Shown piece by piece: positions 11,741-23,420 of a stretch of DNA of 64,000 nt. How positions within the stretch are numbered: position 1 is the stretch's first letter; the number at the start of each line of letters is the position of its first letter. The notes beneath the pieces were generated by a model. The model was given only the letters and a program-made list of their open reading frames with translations, did not search any database and had not been told where the DNA came from. Made by a program: the position numbers and the translations under genes. Source of the stretch: Hydractinia symbiolongicarpus (Eukaryota; Cnidaria; Hydrozoa; Anthoathecata; Hydractiniidae); NCBI RefSeq assembly GCF_029227915.1, contig NC_079887.1, positions 868,001 through 932,000 of the forward strand. The letters are read 5' to 3'.

Positions 11741-13970
11741 TAAAAAATCGTTCTGGAAATGAGTTTACTCCCTGGGTACTTTCTTTGTATACTTTTGACT
11801 ATACGGGCCGAGTCCGGGATTTAGGGAAATAGCAGGTTTTCGTTTGCCGGCGATTAAACTGCTTTTATTCAGCGTCTCATCAAAAATGAAAACATTTTTG
11901 AAAACTACAAGTCTCATGCGTTTTAGTGGTGAAAAAATAATTTAAAAAATCGTTCGGGAAATGAGTTTACTCCCTGGGTACTTTCTTTGTATACTTTTGA
12001 CTATACGGGCCAAGCCGGGATTTACGGGAAATCGCGGGTTTTCGTTTGCCGGCGATTAAACTTCTTTTATTCAGCGTCTCATCAAAAATGAAAACATTTT
12101 TAAAAACTACAAGTCTTATGCGTTTTAGTGGTGAAAAAATAATTTAAAAAATCGTTCTGGAAATGAGTTTACTCACAGGGTACTTTCTTTGTATACATTC
12201 GACTATACGTGCCAAGCCCGGGATTTACGGGAAATCGCGGGTTTTCGTTTGCCGGCGATTAAACTGCTTTTATTCAGCATCTCATCAAAAATGAAAACAT
12301 TCTTGAAAACTACAAGTTTCATGCGTTTTAGTGGTAAAAAAATAATTTAAAAAATCGTTTGGGAAATGAGTTTACTCCCTGGGTACTTTCTTTGTATACT
12401 TTTGACTATGCGGGCCGAGTCCAGGATTTACGGGAAATCGCAGGTTTTCGTTTGCCGGCGATTAAACTTCTTTTATTCAGCGTCTCATCAAAAATGAAAA
12501 CATTTTTAAAAACTACAAGTCTTATGCGTTTTAGTGGTGAAAAAATAATTTAAAAAATCGTTCTGGAAATGAGTTTACTCACAGGTTACTTTCTTTGTAT
12601 ACATTCGACTATACGGGCCAAGCCCGGGATTTACGGGAAATCGCGGGTTTTCGTTTGCCGGCGATTGAACTTCTTTTATTCAGCGTCTCATCAAAAATGA
12701 AAACATTTTTGAAAACTACAAGTCTCATGCGTTTAGGGGTAAAAAAATAATAAAAAAATCGTTCGGGAAATGAGTTTACTCCCTGGGTACTTTCTTTGTA
12801 TACTTTTGACTATACGGGCGAAGCCCGGGATTTACGGGAAATCGCGGGTTTTTGTTTGCCGGCGATTAAACTTCTTTTATTCAGCGTCTCATCAAAAATG
12901 AAAACATTTTTAAAAACTACAAGTCTTATGCGTTTTAGTGGTGAAAAAATAATTTAAAAAATCGTTCTGGAAATGAGTTTACTCCCTGGGTACTTTCTTT
13001 GTATACTTTTGACTATACGGGCCGAGTCCGGGATTTAGGGAAATAGCAGGTTTTCGTTTGCCGGCGATTAAACTGCTTTTATTCAGCGTCTCATCAAAAA
13101 TGAAAACATTTTTGAAAACTACAAGTCTCATGCGTTTTAGTGGTGAAAAAATAATTTAAAAAATCGTTCGGGAAATGAGTTTACTCCCTGGGTACTTTCT
13201 TTGTATACTTTTGACTATACGGGCCAAGCCGGGATTTACGGGAAATCGCGGGTTTTCGTTTGCCGGCGATTAAACTTCTTTTATTCAGCGTCTCATCAAA
13301 AATGAAAACATTTTTAAAAACTACAAGTCTTATGCGTTTTAGTGGTGAAAAAATAATTTAAAAAATCGTTCTGGAAATGAGTTTACTCACAGGGTACTTT
13401 CTTTGTATACATTCGACTATACGTGCCAAGCCCGGGATTTACGGGAAATCGCGGGTTTTCGTTTGCCGGCGATTAAACTGCTTTTATTCAGCATCTCATC
13501 AAAAATGAAAACATTCTTGAAAACTACAAGTTTCATGCGTTTTAGTGGTAAAAAAATAATTTAAAAAATCGTTTGGGAAATGAGTTTACTCCCTGGGTAC
13601 TTTCTTTGTATACTTTTGACTATGCGGGCCGAGTCCAGGATTTACGGGAAATCGCAGGTTTTCGTTTGCCGGCGATTAAACTTCTTTTATTCAGCGTCTC
13701 ATCAAAAATGAAAACATTTTTAAAAACTACAAGTCTTATGCGTTTTAGTGGTGAAAAAATAATTTAAAAAATCGTTCTGGAAATGAGTTTACTCACAGGT
13801 TACTTTCTTTGTATACATTCGACTATACGGGCCAAGCCCGGGATTTACGGGAAATCGCGGGTTTTCGTTTTCCGGCGATTAAACCTCTTTCATTAAGCGT
13901 CTCATCAAAAATGAAAACATTTTTAAAAACTACAAGTCTCATGCGTTTTAGTGGTGAAAAAAAATTTAAA
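11540..13970 (+). repeat. 6-monomer unit duplicated in tandem
   Basis: Two units of about 1214 bp lie side by side. Private variants recur at that offset: GACTATGCGGG near 12405 and 13620, GACTATACGTGCC near 12200 and 13415, and TCACAGGTTAC near 12585 and 13797. The copies differ only slightly until the last monomer, where the second switches to the CATTAAGCG type. Confidence 0.85.
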
Positions 13971-14126
13971 AAATCGTTCGGGAAATGAGTTTACTCCCTG
14001 GGTATTTTCTTTGTATACATTCGACTATACGGGCCAAGCCCCGGATTTACGGGAAAACGCGGGATTTCGTTTGCCGGCAATTAAACTGCTTTTATTCAGC
14101 GTCTCATCAAAAATGAAAACATTTTT

Positions 14127-14658
14127 GAAAACTACAAGTCTCATGCGTTTTAGTGGTGAAAAAAAAATTTAAAAAATCGTTCGGGAAATGAGTTTACTCC
14201 CTGGGTACTTTCTTTGTATACATTCGACTATACGGGCCAAGCCCCGGATTTACGGGCAAACGCGAGATTTCGTTTGCCGGCGATTAAACTGCTTTTATTC
14301 AGCGTCTCATCAAAAATGAAAACATTTTTGAAAACTACAAGTTGGCCCGTATAGTCAAAAGTATACAAAGAAAGTACCCAGTGAGTAAACTCATTTCCCG
14401 AACGATTTTTGAAATTACTTTTTCACCACTAAAACGCATGAGACTTGTAGTTTTCAAAAATGTTTTCATTTTTGATGAGACGCTGAATAAAAGCAGTTTA
14501 ATCGCCGGCAAACGAAATCCCGCGTTTGCCCGTAAATCCGGGGCTTGGCCCGTATAGTCGAATGTATACAAAGAAAGTACCCAGGGAGTAAACTCATTTC
14601 CCGAACGATTTTTTAAATTTTTTTTTCACCACTAAAACGCATGAGACTTGTAGTTTTT
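14127..14658. repeat. Fold-back inverted repeat at the A/B orientation switch
   Basis: The sense array stops at ..CTACAAGT (14342), one T being shared with the reversed sequence TTGGCCCG that follows. Bases 14127-14342 pair without gaps with 14443-14658 (axis near 14392.5). Between 14141 and 14342 I find one mismatch. Both arms share the rare GGGCAAACGCG variant and the same nine-A run before TTTAAAAAATCG. Further out mismatches rise. The spacer (14343-14442) is 100 bp, about half a monomer. Confidence 0.88.
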
Positions 14659-15836
14659 AAAAATGTTTTCATTTTTGATGAGACGCTGAATAAAAGAAGT
14701 TTAATCGCCGGCAAACGAAAACCCGCGATTTCCCGTAAATCCCGGGCTTGGCCCGTATAGTCAAAAGTATACAAAGAAAGTACCCAGGGAGTAAACTCAT
14801 TTCCCGAACGATTTTTTAAATTTTTTTTTCACCACTAAAACGCATGAGACTTGTAGTTTTAAAAAATGTTTTCATTTTTGATGAGACGCTGAATAAAAGA
14901 AGTTTAATCGCCAGCAAACGAAACCCGCGATTTCCCGTAAATCCCGGGCTTGAACCGTATAGTCAAAAGTATACAAAGAAAGTACCCAGGGAGTAAACTC
15001 ATTTTCCGAACGATTTTTTAAATTACTTTTTCACCACTAAAACGCATGAGACTTGCAGTTTTCAAAAATGTTTTCATTTTTGATGAGACGCTGAATAAAA
15101 GCAGTTTAATCGACGGCAAACGAAATCCCGCGATTTCCCGTAAATCCGGGGCTTGGCCCGTATAGTCGAATGTATACAAAGAAAGTACCCAGAGAGTAAA
15201 CTCATTTCCCGAACGATTTTTTAAATTTTTTTTTCGTCACTAAAACGCATGAGACTTGTAGTTTTCAAAAATGTTTTCATTTTTGATGAGACGCTGAATA
15301 AAAGAAGTTTAATCGCCGGCAAACGAAAACCCGCGATTTCCCGTAAATCCCGGGCTTGGCCCGTATAGTCAAAAGTATACAAAGAAAGTACCCAGGGAGT
15401 AAACTCATTTCCCGAACGATTTTTTAAATTTTTTTTTCACCACTAAAACGCATGAGACTTGTAGTTTTCAAAAATGTTTTCATTTTTGATGAGACGCTGA
15501 ATAAAAGAAGTTTAATCGCCGGCAAACGAAACCCGCGATTTCCCGTAAATCCCGGGCTTGGACCGTATAGTCAAAAGTATACAAAGAAAGTACCCAGGGA
15601 GTAAACTCATTTCCCGAACGATTTTTTAAATTACTTTTTCACCACTAAAACGCATGAGACTTGAAGTTTTCAAAAATGTTTTCATTTTTGATGAGACGCT
15701 GAATAAAAGCAGTTTAATCGACGGCAAACGAAATCCCGCGATTTCCCGTAAATCCGGTGCTTGGCCCGTATAGTCGAATGTATACAAAGAAAGTACCCAG
15801 GGAGTAAACTCATTTCCCGAACGATTTTTTAAATTT
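14612..15836 (-). repeat. 3-monomer unit duplicated in tandem
   Basis: Three subtypes repeat with a period of about 608 bp: a CCCGGGCTTGG monomer, an ACGAAACCCGCG monomer with one A missing, and a GACGGCAAACGAAATCCC monomer. The TTTCGTCACT variant at 15235 recurs at 15843. The copies differ at scattered single bases. Confidence 0.75.
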
Positions 15837-17840
15837 TTTTTTCGTCACTAAAACGCATGAGACTTGTAGTTTTCAAAAATGTTTTCATTTTTGATGAGAC
15901 GCTGAATAAAAGCAGTTTAATCGCCGGCAAACGAAAACCCGCGATTTCCCGTAAATCCCGGGCTTGGCACGTATAGTCGAATGAATACAGAGAAAGTACC
16001 CAGGGAGTAAACTCATTTCCAGAACGATTTTTTAAATTATTTTTTCACCACTAAAGCCCATGAGACTTGTAGTTTTTAAAAATGTTTTCATTTTTGATGA
16101 GACGCTGAATAAAAGAAGTTTAATCGCCGGCAAACGAAAACCCGCGATTTCCCGTAAATCCCGGGCTTGGCCCGTATAGTCAAAAGTATACAAAGAAAGT
16201 ACCCAGGGAGTAAACTCATTTCCCGAACGATTTTTTAAATTATTTTTTCACCACTAAAACGCACGAGACTTGTAGTTTTCAAAAATATTTTCATATTTGA
16301 TGGGACGCTGAATAAAAGAAGTTTAATCGCCGGCAAACGAAAATCCGCGATTTCCCGTAAATCCCGGACTCGGCCCGTATAGTCAAAAGTATACAAAGAA
16401 AGTACCCAGGGAGTAAACTCATTCCCCGAACGATTTTTTAAATTATTTTTTCACCACTAAAACGCATGAGACTTGTAGTTTTTAAAAATGTTTTCATTTT
16501 TGATGAGACGCTGAATGAAAGAAGTTTAATCGCCGGCAAACGAAAAACCGCGATTTCCCGTAAATCCCGGCTTGGCCCGTATAGTCAGAAGTATACAAAG
16601 AAAGTACCCAGGGAGTAAACTCATTTCCAGAACGATTTTTTAAATTATTTTTTCACCACTAAAATGCATAAGACTTGTAGTTTTTAAAAATGTTTTCATT
16701 TTTGATGAGACGCTGAGTAAAATAAGTTTTATCGCCGGCAAACGAAAACCCGCGATTTCCCGTAAATCCCGGGCTTGGCCCGTATAGTCAAAAGTATACA
16801 AAGAAAGTTCCCAGGGAGTAAACACATTTCCCGAACGATTTTTTATATTATTTTTTTACCACTAAACGCATGAGACTTGTAGTTTTCAAAAATGTTTTCA
16901 TTTTTGATGAGACGCAGAATAAAAGCAGTTTAATCGACGGCAAACGAAATCCCGCGATTTCCCGTAAATCCGGGGCTTGGCCCGTATAGTCGAATGTATA
17001 CAAAGAAAGTACCCAGGGAGTAAACTCATTTCCCGAACGATTTTTTAAATTTTTTTTTCGTCACTAAAACGCATGAGACTTGTAGTTTTCAAAAATGTTT
17101 TCATTTTTGATGAGACGCTGAATTAAAGCAGTTTAATCGCCGGCAAACGAAAACCTGCGATTTCCCTAAATCCCGCACTCGGACCGTATAGTCAAAAGTA
17201 TACAAAGAAAGTACCCAGGGAGTAAACTCATTTCCCGAACGATTTTTTATATTATTTTTTTACCACTAAACGCATGAGACTTGTAGTTTTCAAAAATATT
17301 TTCATATTTGATGGGACGCTGAATAAAAGAAGTTTAATCGCCGGCAAACGAAAATCCGCGATTTCCCGTAAATCCCGGACTCGGCCCGTATAGTCAAAAG
17401 TATACAAAGAAAGTACCCAGGGAGTAAACTCATTTCGCAAACGATTTTTTAAATTATTTTTTCACCACTAAAACGCATGAGACTTGTAATTTTTAAAAAT
17501 GTTTTCATTTTTGATGAGACGCTGAATGAAAGAAGTTTGATCGCCGGCAAACGAAAACCCGCGATTTCCCGTAAATCCCGGCTTGGCCCGTATAGTCAAA
17601 AGTATACAAAGAAAGTACCGAGGGAGTAAACTCATTTCCAGAGCGATTTTTTAAATTATTTTTTCACCACTAAAACGCATAAGACTTGTAGTTTTTAAAA
17701 ATGTTTTCATTTTTGATGAGACGCTGAATAAAAGAAGTTTAATCGCCGGCAAACGAAAACCCGCGATTTCCCGTAAATCCCGGGCTTGGCCCGTATAGTC
17801 AAAAGTATACAAAGAAAGTACCCAGGCAGTAAACACATTT
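15837..17840 (-). repeat. Mixed reversed monomers, no half monomers
   Basis: Full-length monomers of several block B subtypes in irregular order. The first CATATTTGATGGGACGC subtype appears near 16290 and another near 17310. The TTTCGTCACT variant recurs near 17060. I see no clean tandem unit and no inserted foreign sequence. Confidence 0.8.
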
Positions 17841-18444
17841 CCCGAACGATTTTTTATATTATTTTTTTACCACTAAACGCATGAGACTTGTAGTTTTCAA
17901 AAATATATTCATATTTGATGGGACGCTGAATAAAAGAAGTTTAATCGCCGGCAAACGAAAATCTGAGATTTCCCGTAAATCCCGGACTCGGCCCGTATAG
18001 TCAAAAGTATACAAAGAAAGTACCCAGGGAGTAAACTCATTTCCCGAACGGCAAACGAAAACCCGCGATTTCCTGTAAATCCCGGCTTGGCCCGTATAGT
18101 CAAAAGTATACAAAGAAAGTACCCAGGGAGTAAACTCATTTCCCGAAAAAATTTTTAAATCATTTTTTCACCACTAAAACGAATGAGACTTGTAGTTTTC
18201 AAAAATATTTTCATATTTGATGGGACGCTGAATAAAAGAAGTTTAATCGCCGGCAAACGAAAATCTGCGATTTCCCGTAAATCCTGGACTCGGCCCGTAT
18301 AGTCAAAAGTATACAAAGAAAGTACCCAGGGAGTAAACTCATTTCCCGAACGGCAAACGAAAACCCGCGATTTCCCGTAAATCCCGGCTTGGCCCGTATA
18401 GTCAAAAGTATACAAAGAAAGTACCCAGGGAGTAAACTCATTTC
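17841..18444 (-). repeat. 1.5-monomer unit in two tandem copies
   Basis: A full monomer of the CATATTTGATGGGACGC type plus a 100-bp half monomer make a unit of about 302 bp, present twice. Joins are at about 18050 and 18352. This is the smallest unit in the window and its first copy holds the first half monomer. The copies differ at several bases, for example ATCTGAGATTTCC against ATCTGCGATTTCC. Confidence 0.8.
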
Positions 18445-20160
18445 CCGAACGATTTTTTAAATTACTTTTTCACCACTAAAACCCATGAGACTTGTAGTTT
18501 TCAAAATTGTTTTCATTTTTGATGAGACGCTGAATAAAAGAAGTTTAATCGCCGGCAAACCAAAACCCGCGATTTCCCGTAAATCCCGGGCTTAGCAGGT
18601 ATAGTCGAATGTATACAAAGAAAGTACCCTGTGAGTAAACTCATTTCCAGAACGATTTTTTAAATTATTTTTTCAACACTAAAACGCATGAGACTTGTAG
18701 TTTTCAAAAATGTTTTCATTTTTGATGAGACGCTGAATAAAAGCAGTTTATTCGCCGGCAAACGAAAACCTGCGATTTCCCTAAATCCCGGACTCGGCCC
18801 GTATAGTCAAAAGTATACAAAGAAAGTACCAAGGGAGTAAACTCATTTCCCGAACGATTTTTTAAATTACTTTTTCACCACTAAAACGCATGAGACTTGT
18901 AGTTTTCAAAAATGTTTTCATTTTTGATGAGACGCTAATTAAAAGCAGTTTAATCGCCGGCAAACGAAATCCCGCGTTTGCCCGTAAATCCGGGGCTTGG
19001 CCCGTATAGTCGAATGTATACAAAGAAAGTACCCAGGGAGTAAACTCATTTCCCGAACGATTTTTTAAATTTTTTTTTCACCACTAAAACGCATGAGACT
19101 TGTAGTTTTCAAAAATGTTTTCATTTTTGATGAGACGCTGAATAAAAGAAGTTTAATCGCCGGCAAACGAAACCCGCGATTTCCCGTAAATCCCGGGCTT
19201 GGCCGTATAGTCAAAAGTATACAAAGAAAGTACCCAGGGAGTAAACTCATTTCCCGAACGATTTTTTAAATTACTTTTTCACCACTAAAACGCATGAGAC
19301 TTGTAGTTTTTAAAAATATTTTCATATTTGATGGGACGCTGAATAAAAGAAGTTTAATCGCCGGTAAACGAAAATCTGCGATTTCCCGTAAATCCCGGAC
19401 TCGGCCCGTATAGTCAAAAGTATACACAGAAAGTACCCAGGGAGTAAACTCATTTCCCGAACGGCAAACGAAAACCCGCGATTTCCCGTAAATCCCGGCT
19501 TGGCCCGTATAGTCAAAAGTATACAAAGAAAGTACCCAGGGAGTAAACTCATTTCCCGAACGATTTTTTAAATTACTTTTTCACCACTAAAACGCATGAG
19601 ACTTGTAGTTTTCAAAAATGTTTTCATTTTTGATGAGACGCTGAATAAAAGCAGTTTAATCGCCGGCAAACGAAAACCTGCGATTTCCCGTAAATCCCGG
19701 ACTCGGCCCGTATAGTCAAAAGTATACAAAGAAAGTACCAAGGGAGTAAACTCATTTCCCGAACGATTTTTTAAATTACTTTTTCACCACTAAAACGCAT
19801 GAGACTTGTAGTTTTCAAAAATGTTTTCATTTTTGATGAGACGCTAAGTAAAAGCAGTTTAATCGCCGGCAAACGAAATCCCGCGTTTGCCCGTAAATCC
19901 GGGGCTTGGCCCGTATAGTCGAATGTATACAAAGAAAGTACCCAGGGAGTAAACTCATTTCCCGAACGATTTTTTAAATTTTTTTTTCACCACTAAAACG
20001 CATGAGACTTGTAGTTTTCAAAAATGTTTTCATTTTTGATGAGACGCTGAATAAAAGAAGTTTAATCGCCGGCAAACGAAACCCGCGATTTCCCGTAAAT
20101 CCCGGGCTTGGCCGTATAGTCAAAAGTATACAAAGAAAGTACCCAGGAAATAAACTCATT
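18445..20160 (-). repeat. 4.5-monomer unit, partly duplicated
   Basis: The stretch at about 18830-19260 recurs at about 19737-20160, offset 909 bp, sharing ACCAAGGGAG, CCCGCGTTTGCCCG and the short CTTGGCCGTATAG variant (one C missing). One half monomer near 19463 lies between the matching parts, which makes the period 4.5 monomers. Confidence 0.75.
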
Positions 20161-23100
20161 TCCCGAACGATTTTTTAAATTACTTTTTCACCACTAAAAC
20201 GCATGAGACTTGTAGTTTTTAAAAATGTTTTCATTTTTGATGAGACGCTGAATAAAAGCAGTTTAATCGACGGCAAACGAAATCCCGCGATTTCCCGTAA
20301 ATCCGGGGCTTGGCCCGTATAGTCGAATGTATACAAAGAAAGTACCCAGGGAGTAAACTCATTTCCCGAACGATTTTTTAATTTTTTTTTTCACTACTAA
20401 AACGCATGAGACTTGTAGTTTTCAAAAATGTTTTCATTTTTGACGAGACGCTTAATGAAAGAGGTTTAATCGCCGGAAAACGAAAACCCGCGATTTCCCG
20501 TAAATCCCGGGCTTGGCCCGTATAGTCGAATGTGTACAAAGAAAGTACCCTGTGAGTAAACTCATTTCCAGAACGATTTTTTAAATTATTTTTTCACCAC
20601 TAAAACGCATGAGAATTGTAATTTTCAAAAATGTTTTCATTTTGATAAGACGCTGAATAAAAGCAGTTTAATCGCCGGCAAACGAAAACCTGCGATTTCC
20701 CTAAATCCCGGACTCGGCCCGTATAGTCAAAAGTATACAAAGAAAGTACCCAGGGAGTAAACTCATTTCCCGAACGATTTTTTAATTTTTTTTTTCACCA
20801 CTAAAACGCATGAGACTTGTAGTTTTCAAAAATGTTTTCATTTTTGATGAGACGCTGAATAAAAGAAGTTTAATCGCCGGCAAACGAAACCCGCGATTTC
20901 CCGTAAATCCCAGGCTTGGCCCGTATAGTCAAAAGTATACAAAGAAAGTACCCAAGGAGTAAACTCATTTCCCGAACGATTTTTTAAATTACTTTTTCAC
21001 CACTAAAACGCATGAGACTTGTAGTTTTCAAAAATGTTTTCATTTTTGATGAGACGCTGAATAAAAGCAGTTTAATCGACGGCAAACGAAATCCCGCGAT
21101 TTCCCGTAAATCTGGGGCTTGGCCCGTATAGTCGAATGTATTCAAAGAAAGTACCCAGGGAGTAAACTAATTTCCCGAACGATTTTTTAAATTTTTTTTT
21201 CGTCACTAAAACGCATGAGACTTGTAGTTTTCAAAAATGTTTTCATTTTTGATGAGACGCTGAATAAAAGCAGTTTAATCGCCGGCAAATGAAAACCTGC
21301 GATTTCCCTAAATCCCGGACTCGGACCGTATAGTCAAAAGTATACAAAGAAAGTACCCAGGGAGTAAACTCATTTCCAGAACGATTTTTCAAACTATTTT
21401 TTCACCACTAAAACGCATAAGACTTGTAGTTTTTAAAAATGTTTTCATTTTTGATGAGACGCTGAATAAAAGCAGTTTAATCGACGGCAAACGAAATCCC
21501 GCGATTTCCCGTAAATCCGGGGCTTGGCCCGTATAGTCGAATGTATACAAAGAAAGTACCCAGGGAGTAAACTCATTTCCCGAACGATTTTTTAAATTTT
21601 TTTTTTACCACTAAAACGCATGAGACTTGTAGTTTTCAAAAATGTTTTCATTTTTGACGAGACGCTTAATGAAAGAGGTTTAATCGTCGGAAAACGAAAA
21701 CCCGCGATTTCCCGTAAATCCCGGTCTTGGCCCGTATAGTCGAATGTGTACAAAGAAAGTACCCTGTGAGTAAACTCATTTCCAGAACGATTTTTTAAAT
21801 TATTTTTTCACCACTAAAACGCATGAGAATTGTAGTTATCAAAAATGTTTTCATTTTTGATGAGACGCTGAATAAAAGCAGTTTAATTACCGGCAAACGA
21901 AAACCTGCAATTTCCCTAAATCCCAGACTCGGCCCGTATAGTCAAAAGTATACAAAGAAAGTACCCAGGGAGTAAACTCATTTCCAGAACGATTTTTTAA
22001 ATTATTTTTTCACCACTAAAACGCATAAGACTTGTAGTTTTTAAAAATGTTTTCATTTTTGATGAGACGCTGAATAAAAGAAGTTTAATCGCCGGCAAAC
22101 GAAAACCCGCGATTTCCCGTAAATCCCGGGCTTGGCCCGTATAGTCAAAAGTATACAAAGAAAGTACCCAGGGAGTAAACTCATTTCCCGAACGATTTTT
22201 TAAATTACTTTTTCACCACTAAAACGCATGAGACTTGTAGTTTTAAAAAATGTTTTCATTTTTGATGAGACGCTGAATAAAAGCAGTTTAATCGACGACA
22301 AACGAAATCCCGCGATTTCCCGTAAATCCGGGGCTTGGCCCGTATAGTCGAATGTATACAAAGAAAGTACCCAGGGAGTAAACTCATTTCCCGAACGATT
22401 TTTTAAATTTTTTTTTCGTCACTAAAACGCATGAGACTTGTAGTTTTCAAAAATGTTTTCATTTTTGGTGAGACGCTGAATAAAAGCAGTTTAATCGCCG
22501 GCAAACGAAAACCTGCGATTTCCCTAAATCCCGGACTCGGACCGTATAGTCAAAAGTATACAAAGAAAGTACCCAGGGAGTAAACTCATTTCCAGAACGA
22601 TTTTTTAAACTATTTTTTCACCACTAAAACGCATAAGACTTGTAGTTTTTAAAAATGTTTTCATTTTTGATGAGACGCTGAATAAAAGCAGTTTAATCGA
22701 CGGCAAACGAAATCCCGCGATTTCCCGTAAATCCGGGGCTTGGCCCGTATAGTCGAATGTATACAAAGAAAGTACCCAGGGAGTAAACTCATTTCCCGAA
22801 CGATTTTTTAAATTTTTTTTTCACCACTAAAACGCATGAGACTTGTAGTTTTCAAAAATGTTTTCATTTTTGACGAGACGCTTAATGAAAGAGGTTTAAT
22901 CGCCGGAAAACGAAAACCCGCGATTTCCCGTAAATCCCGGGCTTGGCCCGTATAGTCGAATGTGTACAAAGAAAGTACCCTGTGAGTAAACTCATTTCCA
23001 GAACGATTTTTTAAATTATTTTTTCACCACTAAAACGCATGAGAATTGTAGTTTTCAAAAATGTTTTCATTTTTGATGAGACGCTGAATAAAAGCAGTTT

Positions 23101-23420
23101 AATCGCCGGCAAACGAAAACCTGCAATTTCCCTAAATCCCGGACTCGGCCCGTATAGTCAAAAGTATACAAAGAAAGTACCCAGGGAGTAAACTCATTTT
23201 CAGAACGATTTTTTAAATTATTTTTTCACCACTAAAACGCATAAGACTTGTAGTTTTTAAAAATGTTTTCATTTTTGATGAGACGCTGAATAAAAGAAGT
23301 TTAATCGCCGGCAAACGAAAACCCGCGATTTCCCGTAAATCCCGGGCTTGGCCCGTATAGTCAAAAGTATACAAAGAAAGTACCCAGGGAGTAAACTCAT
23401 TTCCCGAACGATTTTTTATA
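20161..23420 (-). repeat. Reversed monomers without half monomers, 6-monomer duplication
   Basis: Full monomers only. The TTTCGTCACT variant at 21201 recurs at 22417, and neighbouring subtypes (GACGGCAAACG, CTTAATGAAAGAGG, a GAGAATTG variant, TGCAATTTCCC) recur in the same order, giving a unit of about 1215 bp or six monomers. The absence of half monomers for over 3 kb inside the half-monomer domain suggests an older or separately amplified segment. Confidence 0.72.

Larger units (their letters stand above)
1..14342 (+). repeat. Satellite array block A, sense orientation
   Basis: About 70 head-to-tail copies of a 202-203 bp monomer with no other sequence between them. Recurring landmarks in order are ATCGTTCGGGAAATGA, the palindrome GTATAC, a CGGGC..GCCCG hairpin, GCCGGC, CAGCGTCTCATC and TAGTGGTGAAA. 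At least nine subtypes can be told apart by diagnostic bases, for example GAGATTACTCC, CATTAAGCG, GGGCCGAGTCC with ATTTAGGG, and TTTAGGGG. Subtypes recur in fixed order, so the block is built from higher-order repeats. It ends in mid monomer at the orientation switch. No gene is supported: the open frames are single-monomer frames that close at the TAA in the A/T linker. Confidence is high that this is satellite; its chromosomal role is inferred. Confidence 0.97.
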
